From an uncultured Prevotellaceae bacterium (GTDB lineage Bacteria; Bacteroidota; Bacteroidia; Bacteroidales; Bacteroidaceae), in NCBI GenBank assembly GCA_937891085.1, contig CALAEY010000093.1, forward strand, positions 1 to 13,506: a DNA stretch of 13,506 bases, given 5' to 3'. This document shows positions 5,229 to 12,855 of this stretch, piece by piece. The notes under the pieces were generated by a model. The model was not told where the DNA came from and made no database searches. It saw nothing but the letters and a program-made list of their open reading frames with translations. The position numbers were made by a program, and so were the translations under genes. Each line of letters starts with the position of its first letter. The first letter of the stretch is position 1.

Positions 5229-6842
5229 TTAGAGCTGTGGACCAGCAGCCACCAGAGCCTTACCAGCCTCGTTGGTGGTGTACTTCTCAAAGTTCTTGAT
5301 GAAGCGTGCAGCCAAATCCTTTGCCTTAGCTTCCCACTCAGCACGGTTCTGATAAGTATCGCGAGGATCGAGAATGCCCCAAGCCACACCGTCGAGCTGT
5401 GTTGGAACCTCGAAGTTGAAATAAGGAATAGTCTTGGTAGGAGCATTGTTGATAGCACCGCTCAGGATAGCGTCGATGATACCACGGGTATCCTTGATAG
5501 AGATACGCTTGCCAGTACCGTTCCAACCAGTGTTTACCAAATAAGCCTTAGCACCGCTCTTCTCCATCTTCTTCACCAGCTCCTCACCGTACTTAGTTGG
5601 GTGCAGCTCCAGGAATGCCTGGCCGAAGCAAGCTGAGAAAGTAGGAGTAGGCTCAGTGATACCACGCTCTGTACCAGCCAACTTAGCAGTAAAGCCAGAG
5701 AGGAAGTAGTACTTAGTCTGCTCAGGATTCAGGATAGATACTGGAGGCAGTACACCGAATGCATCAGCTGACAGGAAGATCACCTGCTTAGCAGCTGGAC
5801 CAGCGCTCTTACCATTCACCTTCTTAACGATGTTGGTGATGTGCTCGATAGGATAAGAAACGCGGGTATTCTCAGTCACGCTCTTGTCGTTGAAGTCGAT
5901 CACGCCGTTAGCGTCAACAGTTACGTTCTCCAGCAGAGCATCGCGCTTGATAGCATTGTAGATATCTGGCTCAGACTCCTTGTCCAGCTTGATAACCTTA
6001 GCATAGCAACCACCCTCGAAGTTGAATACTCCGTGATCGTCCCATCCATGCTCGTCGTCACCAATCAGCAGACGCTTAGGATCGGTTGACAGAGTAGTCT
6101 TACCAGTACCAGACAGACCGAAGAATACAGCGGTGTTCTCACCGTTCATGTCTGTGTTGGCAGAGCAGTGCATAGAAGCGATACCCTGCAGAGGCAGGTA
6201 GTAGTTCATCATTGAGAACATACCCTTCTTCATCTCACCACCGTACCAAGTATTCAGGATCACCTGCTCGCGGCTTGTTACGTTGAAAGCAACGCAAGTC
6301 TCAGAACCCAGACCCAGCTCCTTGAAGTTCTCTACCTTAGCCTTAGAAGCATTGTAGATTACGAAGTTAGGCTCAAAGTTCTCCAGTTCCTCAGCGGTTG
6401 GCTGGATGAACATGTTCTTTACGAAGTGTGCCTGCCAAGCAACCTCAACGATGAAGCGAACAGCCATACGGGTATCCTCATTAGCACCGCAGAATGCGTC
6501 TACTACATACAGGTTCTTGTTGCACAGCTCCTTGATGGCCAGCTTCTTAACCTCTGCCCAAACAGCCTCAGACATTGGGTGGTTGTCGTTCTTGTAACCT
6601 TCAGTTGTCCACCATACAGTGTCCTTAGAAGTCTCGTCCATTACGATGTACTTGTCCTTAGGAGAACGACCAGTGAAGATACCAGTCATTACGTTTACTG
6701 CGCCAAGCTCAGTCACTTGACCCTTGTCGAAACCTTCCAGACCTGCCTTGGTCTCTTCCTCGAACAGATACTCGTAAGAAGGATTGTGAGCAATCACGGT
6801 TGAACCAGTGATACCGTACTTTGTTAAATCCAAATTTGCCAT
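5229..6842 (-). CDS. pckA: Phosphoenolpyruvate carboxykinase (ATP)
   Basis: ATP-dependent PEP carboxykinase, 537 residues, the normal length. It interconverts oxaloacetate + ATP and PEP + CO2 + ADP in the cytosol; in anaerobic Bacteroidales it is thought to run largely toward oxaloacetate, fixing CO2 and making ATP on the way to succinate and propionate. Visible landmarks: GRSPKDKY (58-65, substrate arginine R59), the kinase-1a P-loop GLSGTGKTT (242-250), the PEPCK-specific metal/nucleotide segment DDEHGWDDHGVFNFEGGCYAK (262-282), and the adenine-site region GWNGTGKRISIKDTR further on. The ATG at 6842 is followed by the usual N-terminus; a -7 box lies at 6907-6914. It stands alone between its promoter and terminator and diverges from upp. 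Regulation other than the basal promoter is not apparent. Confidence 0.98.
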   Translation of the reverse strand: MANLDLTKYGITGSTVIAHNPSYEYLFEEETKAGLEGFDKGQVTELGAVNVMTGIFTGRSPKDKYIVMDETSKDTVWWTTEGYKNDNHPMSEAVWAEVKKLAIKELCNKNLYVVDAFCGANEDTRMAVRFIVEVAWQAHFVKNMFIQPTAEELENFEPNFVIYNASKAKVENFKELGLGSETCVAFNVTSREQVILNTWYGGEMKKGMFSMMNYYLPLQGIASMHCSANTDMNGENTAVFFGLSGTGKTTLSTDPKRLLIGDDEHGWDDHGVFNFEGGCYAKVIKLDKESEPDIYNAIKRDALLENVTVDANGVIDFNDKSVTENTRVSYPIEHITNIVKKVNGKSAGPAAKQVIFLSADAFGVLPPVSILNPEQTKYYFLSGFTAKLAGTERGITEPTPTFSACFGQAFLELHPTKYGEELVKKMEKSGAKAYLVNTGWNGTGKRISIKDTRGIIDAILSGAINNAPTKTIPYFNFEVPTQLDGVAWGILDPRDTYQNRAEWEAKAKDLAARFIKNFEKYTTNEAGKALVAAGPQL

Positions 6843-6906
6843 TTTACTTTTTTATTTATTAAGTGTAATTATTAATGTTAATCTTCTTCACCTTTTAAAT
6901 CGAATG

Positions 6907-6914
6907 CAAAAATA
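6907..6914 (-). promoter_or_regulatory. -7 box for pckA
   Basis: TATTTTTG on the minus strand (6914-6907) fits TAnnTTTG and would give a leader of about 60 bases. No good TTTG stands 19-21 bases upstream, so this is only a likely promoter. Confidence 0.45.
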
Positions 6915-7007
6915 ATATTTTATTCGTAAATTCCCACGCCAATAAGCAAATATTTCAGTGCCATAAACTCATTTTTATCACTTACTAACATTTACTGCTA
7001 CCTCCAT

Positions 7008-7039
7008 ATTGCAAATTTGGGAGATTTTTGTTTCTTTTG
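7008..7039 (+). promoter_or_regulatory. Possible upp promoter
   Basis: ATTG (7008-7011), 20 bases, TTCTTTTG (7032-7039) is one base off TAnnTTTG with correct spacing. Transcription would start near 7045, about 20 bases before the upp ATG at 7066. Confidence 0.4.
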
Positions 7040-7065
7040 CATGCAGAAACATTAAATCTAAGATT

Positions 7066-7755
7066 ATGAGAGTGGTTAATTTTGCAGAATCTAATTCTAT
7101 TCTCAACCATTATATGGCTGAACTGCGTGATAAGAACTATCAGAAGAACCGTCTGACCTTTCGCCACAATGTGGAGCGTATTGGTGAGGTGATGGCGTAT
7201 GAGGTATCTAAGACCTTGGAGTATAAGGCTAAAACCGTCAAGACACCACTGGGTACGCTTGACATCCCTTTGATGAAGCAGGAGGATATTGTAGTGGCTA
7301 CTGTGCTTCGTGCTGGTCTGCCTTTCCATCAGGGATTCCTCAACGTCTTTGATCGTGCCGACAATGCTTTCGTATCAGCGTTTCGTATGTATCTGAACCG
7401 TGAGCATACGGAGGTGGGTATCCATGCGGAGTATATCGCTACGCCAAGCGTGAAGGGCCGTACGCTGATTATCGTTGACCCTATGCTGGCTACTGGTGGC
7501 AGTATGGCTGCGGCTATCGAGGCGCTCTTCCAAGCTGGGAAGCCAAAGACCATCCATGTGTGCTGTGTGATTGCTGCTCCTGAGGGTATAGAGGTAGTGA
7601 AGAAAGCCTTGCCAGACGATGCTACCATCTGGTGTGCTGCCATCGATGAAGGCATGAACGAGCAGAAATACATCGTGCCAGGCTTTGGCGACTGTGGTGA
7701 CCTCTGCTATGGTGAGAAGCAGCAATCCTTTCGTAAAATAGCGGACAAGAAATAA
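7066..7755 (+). CDS. upp: Uracil phosphoribosyltransferase
   Basis: Cytosolic pyrimidine-salvage enzyme that makes UMP and pyrophosphate from uracil and PRPP. From the ATG at 7066 the protein is 229 residues, near the family norm of about 210-220. The PRPP loop LIIVDPMLATGGS (134-146) is intact, and the C-terminal uracil-binding block VPGFGDCGD (204-212) is present. That block ends GDLCYGEK where many family members have GDR(L/I)FGT, so the usual Arg is Leu; this may be a lineage variant rather than a defect. The frame is open back to 7009, but those 19 codons overlap the likely promoter and lack family similarity, so the internal ATG is chosen. It is divergent from pckA and convergent with korB, with a hairpin region immediately downstream. 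Confidence 0.95.
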   Translation: MRVVNFAESNSILNHYMAELRDKNYQKNRLTFRHNVERIGEVMAYEVSKTLEYKAKTVKTPLGTLDIPLMKQEDIVVATVLRAGLPFHQGFLNVFDRADNAFVSAFRMYLNREHTEVGIHAEYIATPSVKGRTLIIVDPMLATGGSMAAAIEALFQAGKPKTIHVCCVIAAPEGIEVVKKALPDDATIWCAAIDEGMNEQKYIVPGFGDCGDLCYGEKQQSFRKIADKK

Positions 7756-7826
7756 AAAAATCCTCCGATGCTCCTTTGTTGCTTCTCCGCAAAAAAGCGG
7801 ACTTACAACGGAGGAACATCGGAGGA
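7754..7826 (-). terminator. Large hairpin terminator between upp and korB
   Basis: Arms 7761-7781 and 7806-7826 pair over 21 positions, with one mismatch and two G-U pairs; inside the loop TCCGC (7786-7790) pairs with GCGGA (7797-7801). On the minus strand the stem runs into TTTTTTT (7760-7754), so it fits an intrinsic terminator for korAB. In the upp direction there is no T-run after the stem, so it would stop upp less efficiently. Confidence 0.8.
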
Positions 7827-7875
7827 ACTTCGGAGTTATAGCTTAGTTTCCGTGGTCTCAGGTCTCACGGTCTCA
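7809..7875. repeat. Short tandem repeats downstream of korB
   Basis: CGGAGGAAC recurs with an 11-base period: CGGAGGAACAT, CGGAGGAACTT, CGGAG (7809-7835), the first part overlapping the right arm of the terminator stem. A little further on the heptamer GGTCTCA occurs three times (7854-7860, 7861-7867, 7869-7875), just before the korB stop. Likely slippage-type repeats of low significance. Confidence 0.6.
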
Positions 7876-7882
7876 AAGTTTG

Positions 7883-8887
7883 TTACTTCACTTCCCAAGT
7901 GTCATTAGTTTCCAGCAACTCAGCAAAGTTGTGGTACTTCTTCTTAGCGCTGACCTCTTCGAGCTGGGCATGAACGGCCTCATCATAGGTAGGAGCCTCC
8001 ACATCACGAATCACACCGAAAGCTACAGGGAAGTCGGGGCCGTCCATCATGGCAAGCTTCAGTTGTAGGGTGTTGTCCATGCAGTGAGCATCGTGTACTA
8101 GGATATCATCCAGTGTCACACCGTTCTCACCAATCTTCACCACCTTGATGCCGAAACCTTCCTGCATCAAGCCATACTCGTTGTTCTCTCCGAACACCAT
8201 TGGCTTGCCATGCTGCAGGTAGATGGCATTCTTGGCACGGTCTTCCTTCTTAGCCAGATAGTCGTAAACACCATTATTGAAGATCATGCAGTTCTGCAGA
8301 ATCTCGCACACGGCGGCACCCTTGTGCTGGGCAGCGGCCTTCAGGATCTCCACGGTGCCGGCAGCATCGGCAGCGGCGGCACGGGCGAAGAAGCGACCAC
8401 GCGCACCGAAGCAGAGCTCTGCAGGGCGGAATGGATCTTCTACGGTGCCGTAAGGAGACGACTTGCTCACGAAGCCACGAGGTGACGTTGGGGAATACTG
8501 GCCCTTCGTCAAACCATAGATGCGGTTGTTCAGCAGAATCATGTTAATGTCGATGTTTCTGCGCACAGCATGGATGAAGTGATTACCACCGATAGCCAAG
8601 CCATCACCATCGCCAGAGACCTGCCAAACGGTGAGGTCTGGATTGGTTACCTTAGCACCTGTAGAGATGGCAGCTGCACGACCATGAATGGTCTGCATGG
8701 CATACGTATTCATATAGTAAGGCAGACGGCTGGAGCAGCCAATGCCAGAAATCACTGCAATGTTCCAAGGAGCAACTCCAAGTTCTGCCATTGCTTTATG
8801 CAGAGAGGCGAGGAAGAAATGATCGCCGCAACCAGGACACCAGCGAGGCTGTCCTTTCTTATAGTCTTTTGCTGTAAAATCGCTCAT
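7883..8887 (-). CDS. korB: 2-oxoacid:ferredoxin oxidoreductase beta subunit (2-oxoglutarate type, KorB)
   Basis: Beta chain, 334 residues, of a 2-oxoacid:ferredoxin oxidoreductase, most likely acting on 2-oxoglutarate (2-oxoglutarate + CoA + oxidised ferredoxin to succinyl-CoA + CO2 + reduced ferredoxin, reversible). It carries thiamine diphosphate and one [4Fe-4S] cluster. The TPP motif GDG-N25-NN is exact (G92-D93-G94 to N120-N121). Cluster ligands are CPGC (C17, C20), C51 in GIGCSSR and probably C200 in ILQNC; the 31-residue spacing from the second to third Cys matches the archaeal two-subunit enzyme as I recall it. YGLTKGQYSPTS (124-135) is also typical. The ATG at 8887 follows the korA stop by 20 bases, so the two are one operon ended by the hairpin at 7754-7826. 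Substrate assignment rests on overall resemblance; pyruvate or a branched-chain 2-oxoacid cannot be excluded. Confidence 0.92.
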   Translation of the reverse strand: MSDFTAKDYKKGQPRWCPGCGDHFFLASLHKAMAELGVAPWNIAVISGIGCSSRLPYYMNTYAMQTIHGRAAAISTGAKVTNPDLTVWQVSGDGDGLAIGGNHFIHAVRRNIDINMILLNNRIYGLTKGQYSPTSPRGFVSKSSPYGTVEDPFRPAELCFGARGRFFARAAAADAAGTVEILKAAAQHKGAAVCEILQNCMIFNNGVYDYLAKKEDRAKNAIYLQHGKPMVFGENNEYGLMQEGFGIKVVKIGENGVTLDDILVHDAHCMDNTLQLKLAMMDGPDFPVAFGVIRDVEAPTYDEAVHAQLEEVSAKKKYHNFAELLETNDTWEVK

Positions 8888-8907
8888 GATATTTCTGTTT
8901 TTGGAGT

Positions 8908-10752
8908 TTACTTATTTAGGATTTCATTAAATGCCTCAACCAATTCGCTGATCACGAAAGGCTGGCCTTTCACTTCATTATACTGATAAGGTACGAAGTT
9001 GTCAACCTTCATGCGCAGGTAGGCAGCAAACTGGCCAAGGTTCTGTTCTGCCACCACTACCTTCTTATAGAGCTTCAGCACTTCGGCAGTGTTCTTTGGC
9101 AGTGGGTTGATATAGCTGAACTGTGCCAAAGCCACCTTCTTGCCAGTCTTGATCAGCTCGTCCATAGCTGAGTGCAGATGTCCGTAAGTGCTACCGAAAC
9201 CAACGATCAGCAAGTCGGCATCATCCTTGCAGCCTTCTACCTCTACATCTGGTACAGGAATCTTAGCAACCTTAGAGGCACGCAGGTGCACCATCTTGTT
9301 GTGGTTCTCTGGGTCGGTAGAGATAGCACCCGTATCACCGTCTTTCTCCAAGCCACCGAGGATGTGGGTGTAACCCTCTTGCCCTGGGATAGCCCAGTAG
9401 CGCACATCTTGATCATTACGCTTGTAAGGTGTATAGTTGTCCTTCATCTCTTCCGTTACATACGGTGGGTTGATGGCAGGATATTCATTCAAGTTAGGCA
9501 ACTTCCAAGCCGAAGAACCATTGGCGATAAAGGCATCTGTCAGCAAAATGACAGGTGTCATGTGCTCTAACGCCATTTTAGAAGCGGTGTAAGCAGCATC
9601 GAAGCAGTTGGTTGGTGAGGTTGCTGCGATGACAGGCATAGGACTCTCACCATTACGTCCGAAGAGCGCTTGAAGCAAGTCGGTCTGCTCACTCTTGGTT
9701 GGCAAACCTGTTGAAGGACCACCACGTTGCACATCGAGAATCACCACTGGGAGCTCGGCAGTTACTGCAAGGTTCATAGCCTCAGACTTCAGACAGATGC
9801 CAGGGCCAGAGGTAGAAGTCACCGCTAAAGCACCAGCGAAAGAAGCCCCAACGGCAGAAGCAGCACCAGAAATCTCATCCTCGCACTGAACGGTAATCAC
9901 GCCGAGCGACTTATGCTTAGCCAGCTCATGCAGCACATCGGTAGCAGGAGTGATAGGGTAAGAACCTAAGAACAGGCGCTTTCTAGCTTTCTCTGCAGCA
10001 GCGATGAAACCATAGGCAGTTGCCTTGTTACCAGTGATATCCATATAGCGGCCAGGCTCTTTCTCCTTGCTCTCAATGCGGTAGGTATGATCTACGGATG
10101 AGTGGGTGTTGGCACCATAGTCGTATCCAGCACGTACCACCTTGATGTTTGCCTCAGCTATCTCAGGCTTCTTGGCGAACTTCTCACGCAGGAAGTTCTC
10201 TACTAATGAAAGCTCACGGTTAAACAGCCAGCACACCAAGCCAAGGGCAAACATATTGCGGCACTTCAGCGCACTCTTGTTGTCCATGCCTGAATCTGCC
10301 AAGGCCTCCTTGACAATCGTAGTGATAGGAGCAGCGATGACATCCTGCTTGATACCCATCTCCTCGATAGGATTATCAGTAGCAAACTGTGCTTTCTGAA
10401 GGTCGGCCTTCTGGAAGGCATCTGTATCGATGATGATGCATGCCGTAGACTTGGCAAACTTATATTGCGTCTTCAGTGCAGCAGCGTTCATTGCTACCAG
10501 CACATCACATTTATCGCCAGGAGTATAGACCTTACCAGCACCGATGTGAACCTGGAAACCAGATACGCCCGTCAGTGAGCCTTGCGGGGCACGGATATCT
10601 GCTGGATAGTCGGGAAAAGTACTGATACCATTTCCAACGGTAGCAGAAACGGTAGAGAAGATGTTACCAGCGAGCTGCATGCCGTCGCCAGAGTCGCCAG
10701 AGAAGCGTACTACTACTTGCTCCAGCTCTTTTACCTCAATGTTGTTAGCCAT
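8908..10752 (-). CDS. korA: 2-oxoacid:ferredoxin oxidoreductase gamma-alpha fusion subunit (KorA)
   Basis: Alpha chain of the same oxidoreductase, 614 residues, with the gamma domain fused at the N-terminus. Residues about 10-205 are the gamma (CoA-side) domain: VVRFSGDSGDGMQLAGNIF (14-32) and TFPDYPADIRAPQGSLTG (45-62). Residues about 240-610 are the alpha domain: YPITPATDVLHELAKH (265-280, the YPITP motif near the 2-oxoacid/TPP site), the SGPG turn (315-318) and QRGGPSTGLPTKSEQ (342-356). With KorB it forms the two-subunit type; no separate ferredoxin-like delta subunit is encoded next to it. The ATG at 10752 gives the usual start. It lies only 29 bases after the 3' end of a same-strand tRNA-Arg, with no terminator or promoter visible between, so the operon seems to be transcribed through the tRNA from the promoter at 10876-10907. 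Confidence 0.93.
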   Translation of the reverse strand: MANNIEVKELEQVVVRFSGDSGDGMQLAGNIFSTVSATVGNGISTFPDYPADIRAPQGSLTGVSGFQVHIGAGKVYTPGDKCDVLVAMNAAALKTQYKFAKSTACIIIDTDAFQKADLQKAQFATDNPIEEMGIKQDVIAAPITTIVKEALADSGMDNKSALKCRNMFALGLVCWLFNRELSLVENFLREKFAKKPEIAEANIKVVRAGYDYGANTHSSVDHTYRIESKEKEPGRYMDITGNKATAYGFIAAAEKARKRLFLGSYPITPATDVLHELAKHKSLGVITVQCEDEISGAASAVGASFAGALAVTSTSGPGICLKSEAMNLAVTAELPVVILDVQRGGPSTGLPTKSEQTDLLQALFGRNGESPMPVIAATSPTNCFDAAYTASKMALEHMTPVILLTDAFIANGSSAWKLPNLNEYPAINPPYVTEEMKDNYTPYKRNDQDVRYWAIPGQEGYTHILGGLEKDGDTGAISTDPENHNKMVHLRASKVAKIPVPDVEVEGCKDDADLLIVGFGSTYGHLHSAMDELIKTGKKVALAQFSYINPLPKNTAEVLKLYKKVVVAEQNLGQFAAYLRMKVDNFVPYQYNEVKGQPFVISELVEAFNEILNK

Positions 10753-10781
10753 TTGTATAAAAATGTGTATTAATTTCTAAG

Positions 10782-10853
10782 TAGTCCCGCCGAGAATCGA
10801 ACTCGAATCTAAAGTTTAGGAAACTTCTATTCTATCCATTGAACTACAGGACC
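10782..10853 (-). tRNA. tRNA-Arg (anticodon CCU)
   Basis: A 72-base cloverleaf read on the minus strand, 5' end at 10853. Acceptor GGTCCTG pairs with CGGGACT (two G-U pairs), discriminator A; D-stem GTTC/GAAT with AATGGATA loop; anticodon stem GAAGT/ACTTT around loop TTCCTAA, giving anticodon CCT, which reads AGG (Arg); variable loop AGAT; T-stem TCGAG/CTCGG with TTCGATT loop. CCA is not encoded, so it must be added. A strong promoter sits about 20 bases upstream and korA starts 29 bases downstream on the same strand. Confidence 0.95.
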
Positions 10854-10875
10854 AACTTTTCCAATAAAAGCGGTG

Positions 10876-10907
10876 CAAAGTTACGATAAACTTAAGAGGT
10901 ATGCAAA
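10876..10907 (-). promoter_or_regulatory. Promoter of tRNA-Arg and probably korAB
   Basis: Minus strand: TTTG (10907-10904), exactly 20 bases, TAACTTTG (10883-10876). This is a full match to the Bacteroidetes consensus, the best in the window. Transcription would start near 10870, about 17 bases before the tRNA 5' end. Confidence 0.8.
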
Positions 10908-10936
10908 AAAACGTGCAGAATTATTCAGCGACTGCA
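10905..10936 (-). terminator. Weak candidate terminator of the methyltransferase operon
   Basis: Minus strand: TGCAG (10936-10932), TGCAG complement CTGCA (10918-10914), then ACG and a T-run (10911-10905). The stem is only five pairs with a 13-base loop and overlaps the stop codon at 10925, so this is a weak call; the operon may also read through into the tRNA. Confidence 0.3.
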
Positions 10937-12121
10937 TTTTATGAGCACTTTGCTGCCATCTTGGAGGGTGGTGGCAAAGAGATAGATGTCTCCTCCCTCC
11001 TTTAGTTTCAGTTTCTTTCGCAATTCTGCTACGTTCTGAGGGAAGTTGCGCACGGTGAGGTTGGCTTTCTCCACACCTTGGAGCAAAGTCTTCAGTTCTG
11101 CCTTGCTGAAATGGGCATAACCGTCTATGCGGAAGATGCGTCCAGGGAAGGTGGGCTGATGGTCTGCCGAGGTATAGAGGTGACTGTTAGGATGCAGTTT
11201 CTCCAGATTCCAATGCCGTGCCACACTGCGATAGGCACCTGCTTTCAGCAAAGCAGCATTTGGTTCATAGAGAAAATGCTCCAGTTCTGAAGTGTAGCGG
11301 CAGTCTTCTTGCTCTTCTTCCCACGTGAAGCGGAAGAGTTGTGGATCATTGCCGTTGGAAAAGAGTTGGGCAGTCACGATGACAGGAGCTTGCGATGCAG
11401 CTTCCTTATGCATGACAAGCAGCAGCTCCTTGCATTCATTGTCTACACTTACCACATGTACCTCTTGAACGTTAGGCAGTTCCTTCAATGCTTGATGAAT
11501 GTCCAGCATTGGGGAAAGTTTTACTAATATATGATTGGCTTTCTCCAAAAGTAGCGTCTTGATTTCCAAAAGATTCGGTTCGCAGTCTTGGATGGCGAAT
11601 ACCTTGCCTCCGCTGTGGCTTCTGCGGGCAGGATCCAGGAAAATCCAATCGACTTTTGGCATCTGTGGCAGATAGTCTTCTGTTTCAGCATGACAAACCT
11701 TCACATGCGATAGGCCAAACGTCTGGAAATTGGCTGTTGCTAATTCACAGAGCGCAGCCTGACGTTCCACATAGGTAGCCTGTTGGAACAGCGGAGCTAA
11801 GAAAGAGAAATCTATGCCAAAGCCACCTGTTAGGTCGGTAAAAGATGTATGATCCTTAGAATACATTTCGATGATTTGACGCTTATAACGTGCAGTAAGT
11901 TCTGAGGAACACTGCTCCATAGAGAGTAGAGGAGGATAGAGAATGCCTTCCATCTTTGCCCACGAAGGAAGTTTTTCACTGGCCTTTTGCCACCCCTCAA
12001 TCTGCGTGAGGGCTTGGTTTAAGTCTATGCCAGATGCCTTGGCATACTTCAATGCCAAAGTCCGCACGTCTTCCTCCCGATGTGCTAAGATAAATGCCTG
12101 TGTCTGTTGGTCTATTCTCAT
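10925..12121 (-). CDS. Class I SAM-dependent methyltransferase with THUMP-like C-terminal domain
   Basis: A 398-residue Rossmann-fold methyltransferase of a family common in Bacteroidetes and annotated as THUMP-like domain-containing. An N-terminal helical part (about 1-85) precedes the SAM domain: motif I DLTGGFGID (96-104), the acidic motif II end YVER (117-120), and motif IV IFLDPARR (160-167), which resembles the DPPR/DPPF type seen in base methyltransferases acting on RNA. The region after about 330 (HFSKAELKTLLQGVEKANLTVRNFPQNVAELRKKLKLKEGGDIYLFAT) fits the THUMP-like, RNA-binding domain. An RNA methyltransferase role is therefore likely, but no target is established from sequence. The ATG at 12121 overlaps the stop of the upstream dipeptidase as ATGA, implying translational coupling. 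Third gene of the operon; no signal peptide, so cytoplasmic, unlike its two operon partners. Confidence 0.85.
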   Translation of the reverse strand: MRIDQQTQAFILAHREEDVRTLALKYAKASGIDLNQALTQIEGWQKASEKLPSWAKMEGILYPPLLSMEQCSSELTARYKRQIIEMYSKDHTSFTDLTGGFGIDFSFLAPLFQQATYVERQAALCELATANFQTFGLSHVKVCHAETEDYLPQMPKVDWIFLDPARRSHSGGKVFAIQDCEPNLLEIKTLLLEKANHILVKLSPMLDIHQALKELPNVQEVHVVSVDNECKELLLVMHKEAASQAPVIVTAQLFSNGNDPQLFRFTWEEEQEDCRYTSELEHFLYEPNAALLKAGAYRSVARHWNLEKLHPNSHLYTSADHQPTFPGRIFRIDGYAHFSKAELKTLLQGVEKANLTVRNFPQNVAELRKKLKLKEGGDIYLFATTLQDGSKVLIKCSR

Positions 12122-12855
12122 GGTATTACCTTATAGCGTTGTCTGGCCTCATTCCGGCTTACCAAGTTGAAGTGCCACCATTCTGAAGGCAGTGTCTTGA
12201 AACCCGCTTTCATCATCACTTCACGTAGCAGCTTGCGATTTTCCCAAGCTTCGTTTGTCATCTTGCCTTGACGTACGAGAGAGGCTTCCAGACTGATATT
12301 GGCTTCTTTACCTAAATGGTCTATCTTAGTGCCCATAGGCAGGGTATCGCCATTAAGTGTGGCAAGGGTGATATCCACCGCGACACCATAATTATGCATC
12401 CCTCCGCCACGGGCAGGATTCGATACATAGTTCTGCTGCGCTGTTCCCTTTACGGTGTTCCACATTTTTTGCTGCACACTCATAGGGCGGGCAGCGTCAA
12501 ATACCGCTAATGTGAGGTCTGGATGTTCCGTCTTCAGCAATTGCTGCGCTTGGAGGAGGCATTTCATCGCATCAGGATGCAGGTAGGCTTCCTTTAATTC
12601 AGTGTAAAGCATCTCTCCCGTGAAGTTGTCAGCACGGGCATACATCAAGCTTACTAAGATTGAAGAATCTTGCTCCGCAATGTTCAGGTAGCCTAATGAG
12701 TCTAATTGCTGAGCGATGCGGCTTTTCTCTGGAGGAAGAGGGATTGGCGTAACCTCCTCTGTTAGTGTAGGTGTAAAACCACTCTCTGCCCCTCGAGGCG
12801 CAGGACTGCACATCGAGAGGCAGAGTAAGGTTAATATGGTGGAAAGTCCTTTCAC
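12118..12855 (-). CDS. D-alanyl-D-alanine dipeptidase, VanX/DdpX type (M15D), probable lipoprotein
   Basis: A zinc dipeptidase of peptidase family M15D, which splits D-Ala-D-Ala. With the GTG start at 12855 the protein is 245 residues: a lipoprotein-like signal (MKGLSTILTLLCLSMC, C16), a Pro-rich linker, then the catalytic domain from about 45. Catalytic features are DAARP (120-124, R123 matching the VanX transition-state Arg), MHNYGVAVD (153-161, Zn ligands H154 and D161) and EWWHF (225-229, catalytic base E225, Zn ligand H228). The serine in the SxHxxGxAxD signature is Gly here. I chose GTG at 12855 because it overlaps the preceding stop as GTGA and begins a clean signal peptide; a TTG at 12864 would add three residues. 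With no VanH/VanA ligase nearby, a role in cell-wall peptide turnover or D-Ala scavenging is likelier than vancomycin resistance. Confidence 0.88.
   Translation of the reverse strand: MKGLSTILTLLCLSMCSPAPRGAESGFTPTLTEEVTPIPLPPEKSRIAQQLDSLGYLNIAEQDSSILVSLMYARADNFTGEMLYTELKEAYLHPDAMKCLLQAQQLLKTEHPDLTLAVFDAARPMSVQQKMWNTVKGTAQQNYVSNPARGGGMHNYGVAVDITLATLNGDTLPMGTKIDHLGKEANISLEASLVRQGKMTNEAWENRKLLREVMMKAGFKTLPSEWWHFNLVSRNEARQRYKVIP

Noticed and set aside
7809..7875. Short repeats as a CRISPR array.
   Set aside because: Units are only 7-11 bases with no spacers and no cas genes nearby.
10782..10853. tRNA-Arg as an integration site with an attached island.
   Set aside because: No integrase and no repeat of the tRNA 3' end is seen in the flanking sequence; both neighbours are ordinary chromosomal genes.
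12118..12855. Possible vancomycin-resistance gene, because of the VanX-type enzyme.
   Set aside because: No VanH dehydrogenase, VanA/B ligase or VanRS regulator is present, and the operon partners are unrelated; chromosomal M15D dipeptidases are common.
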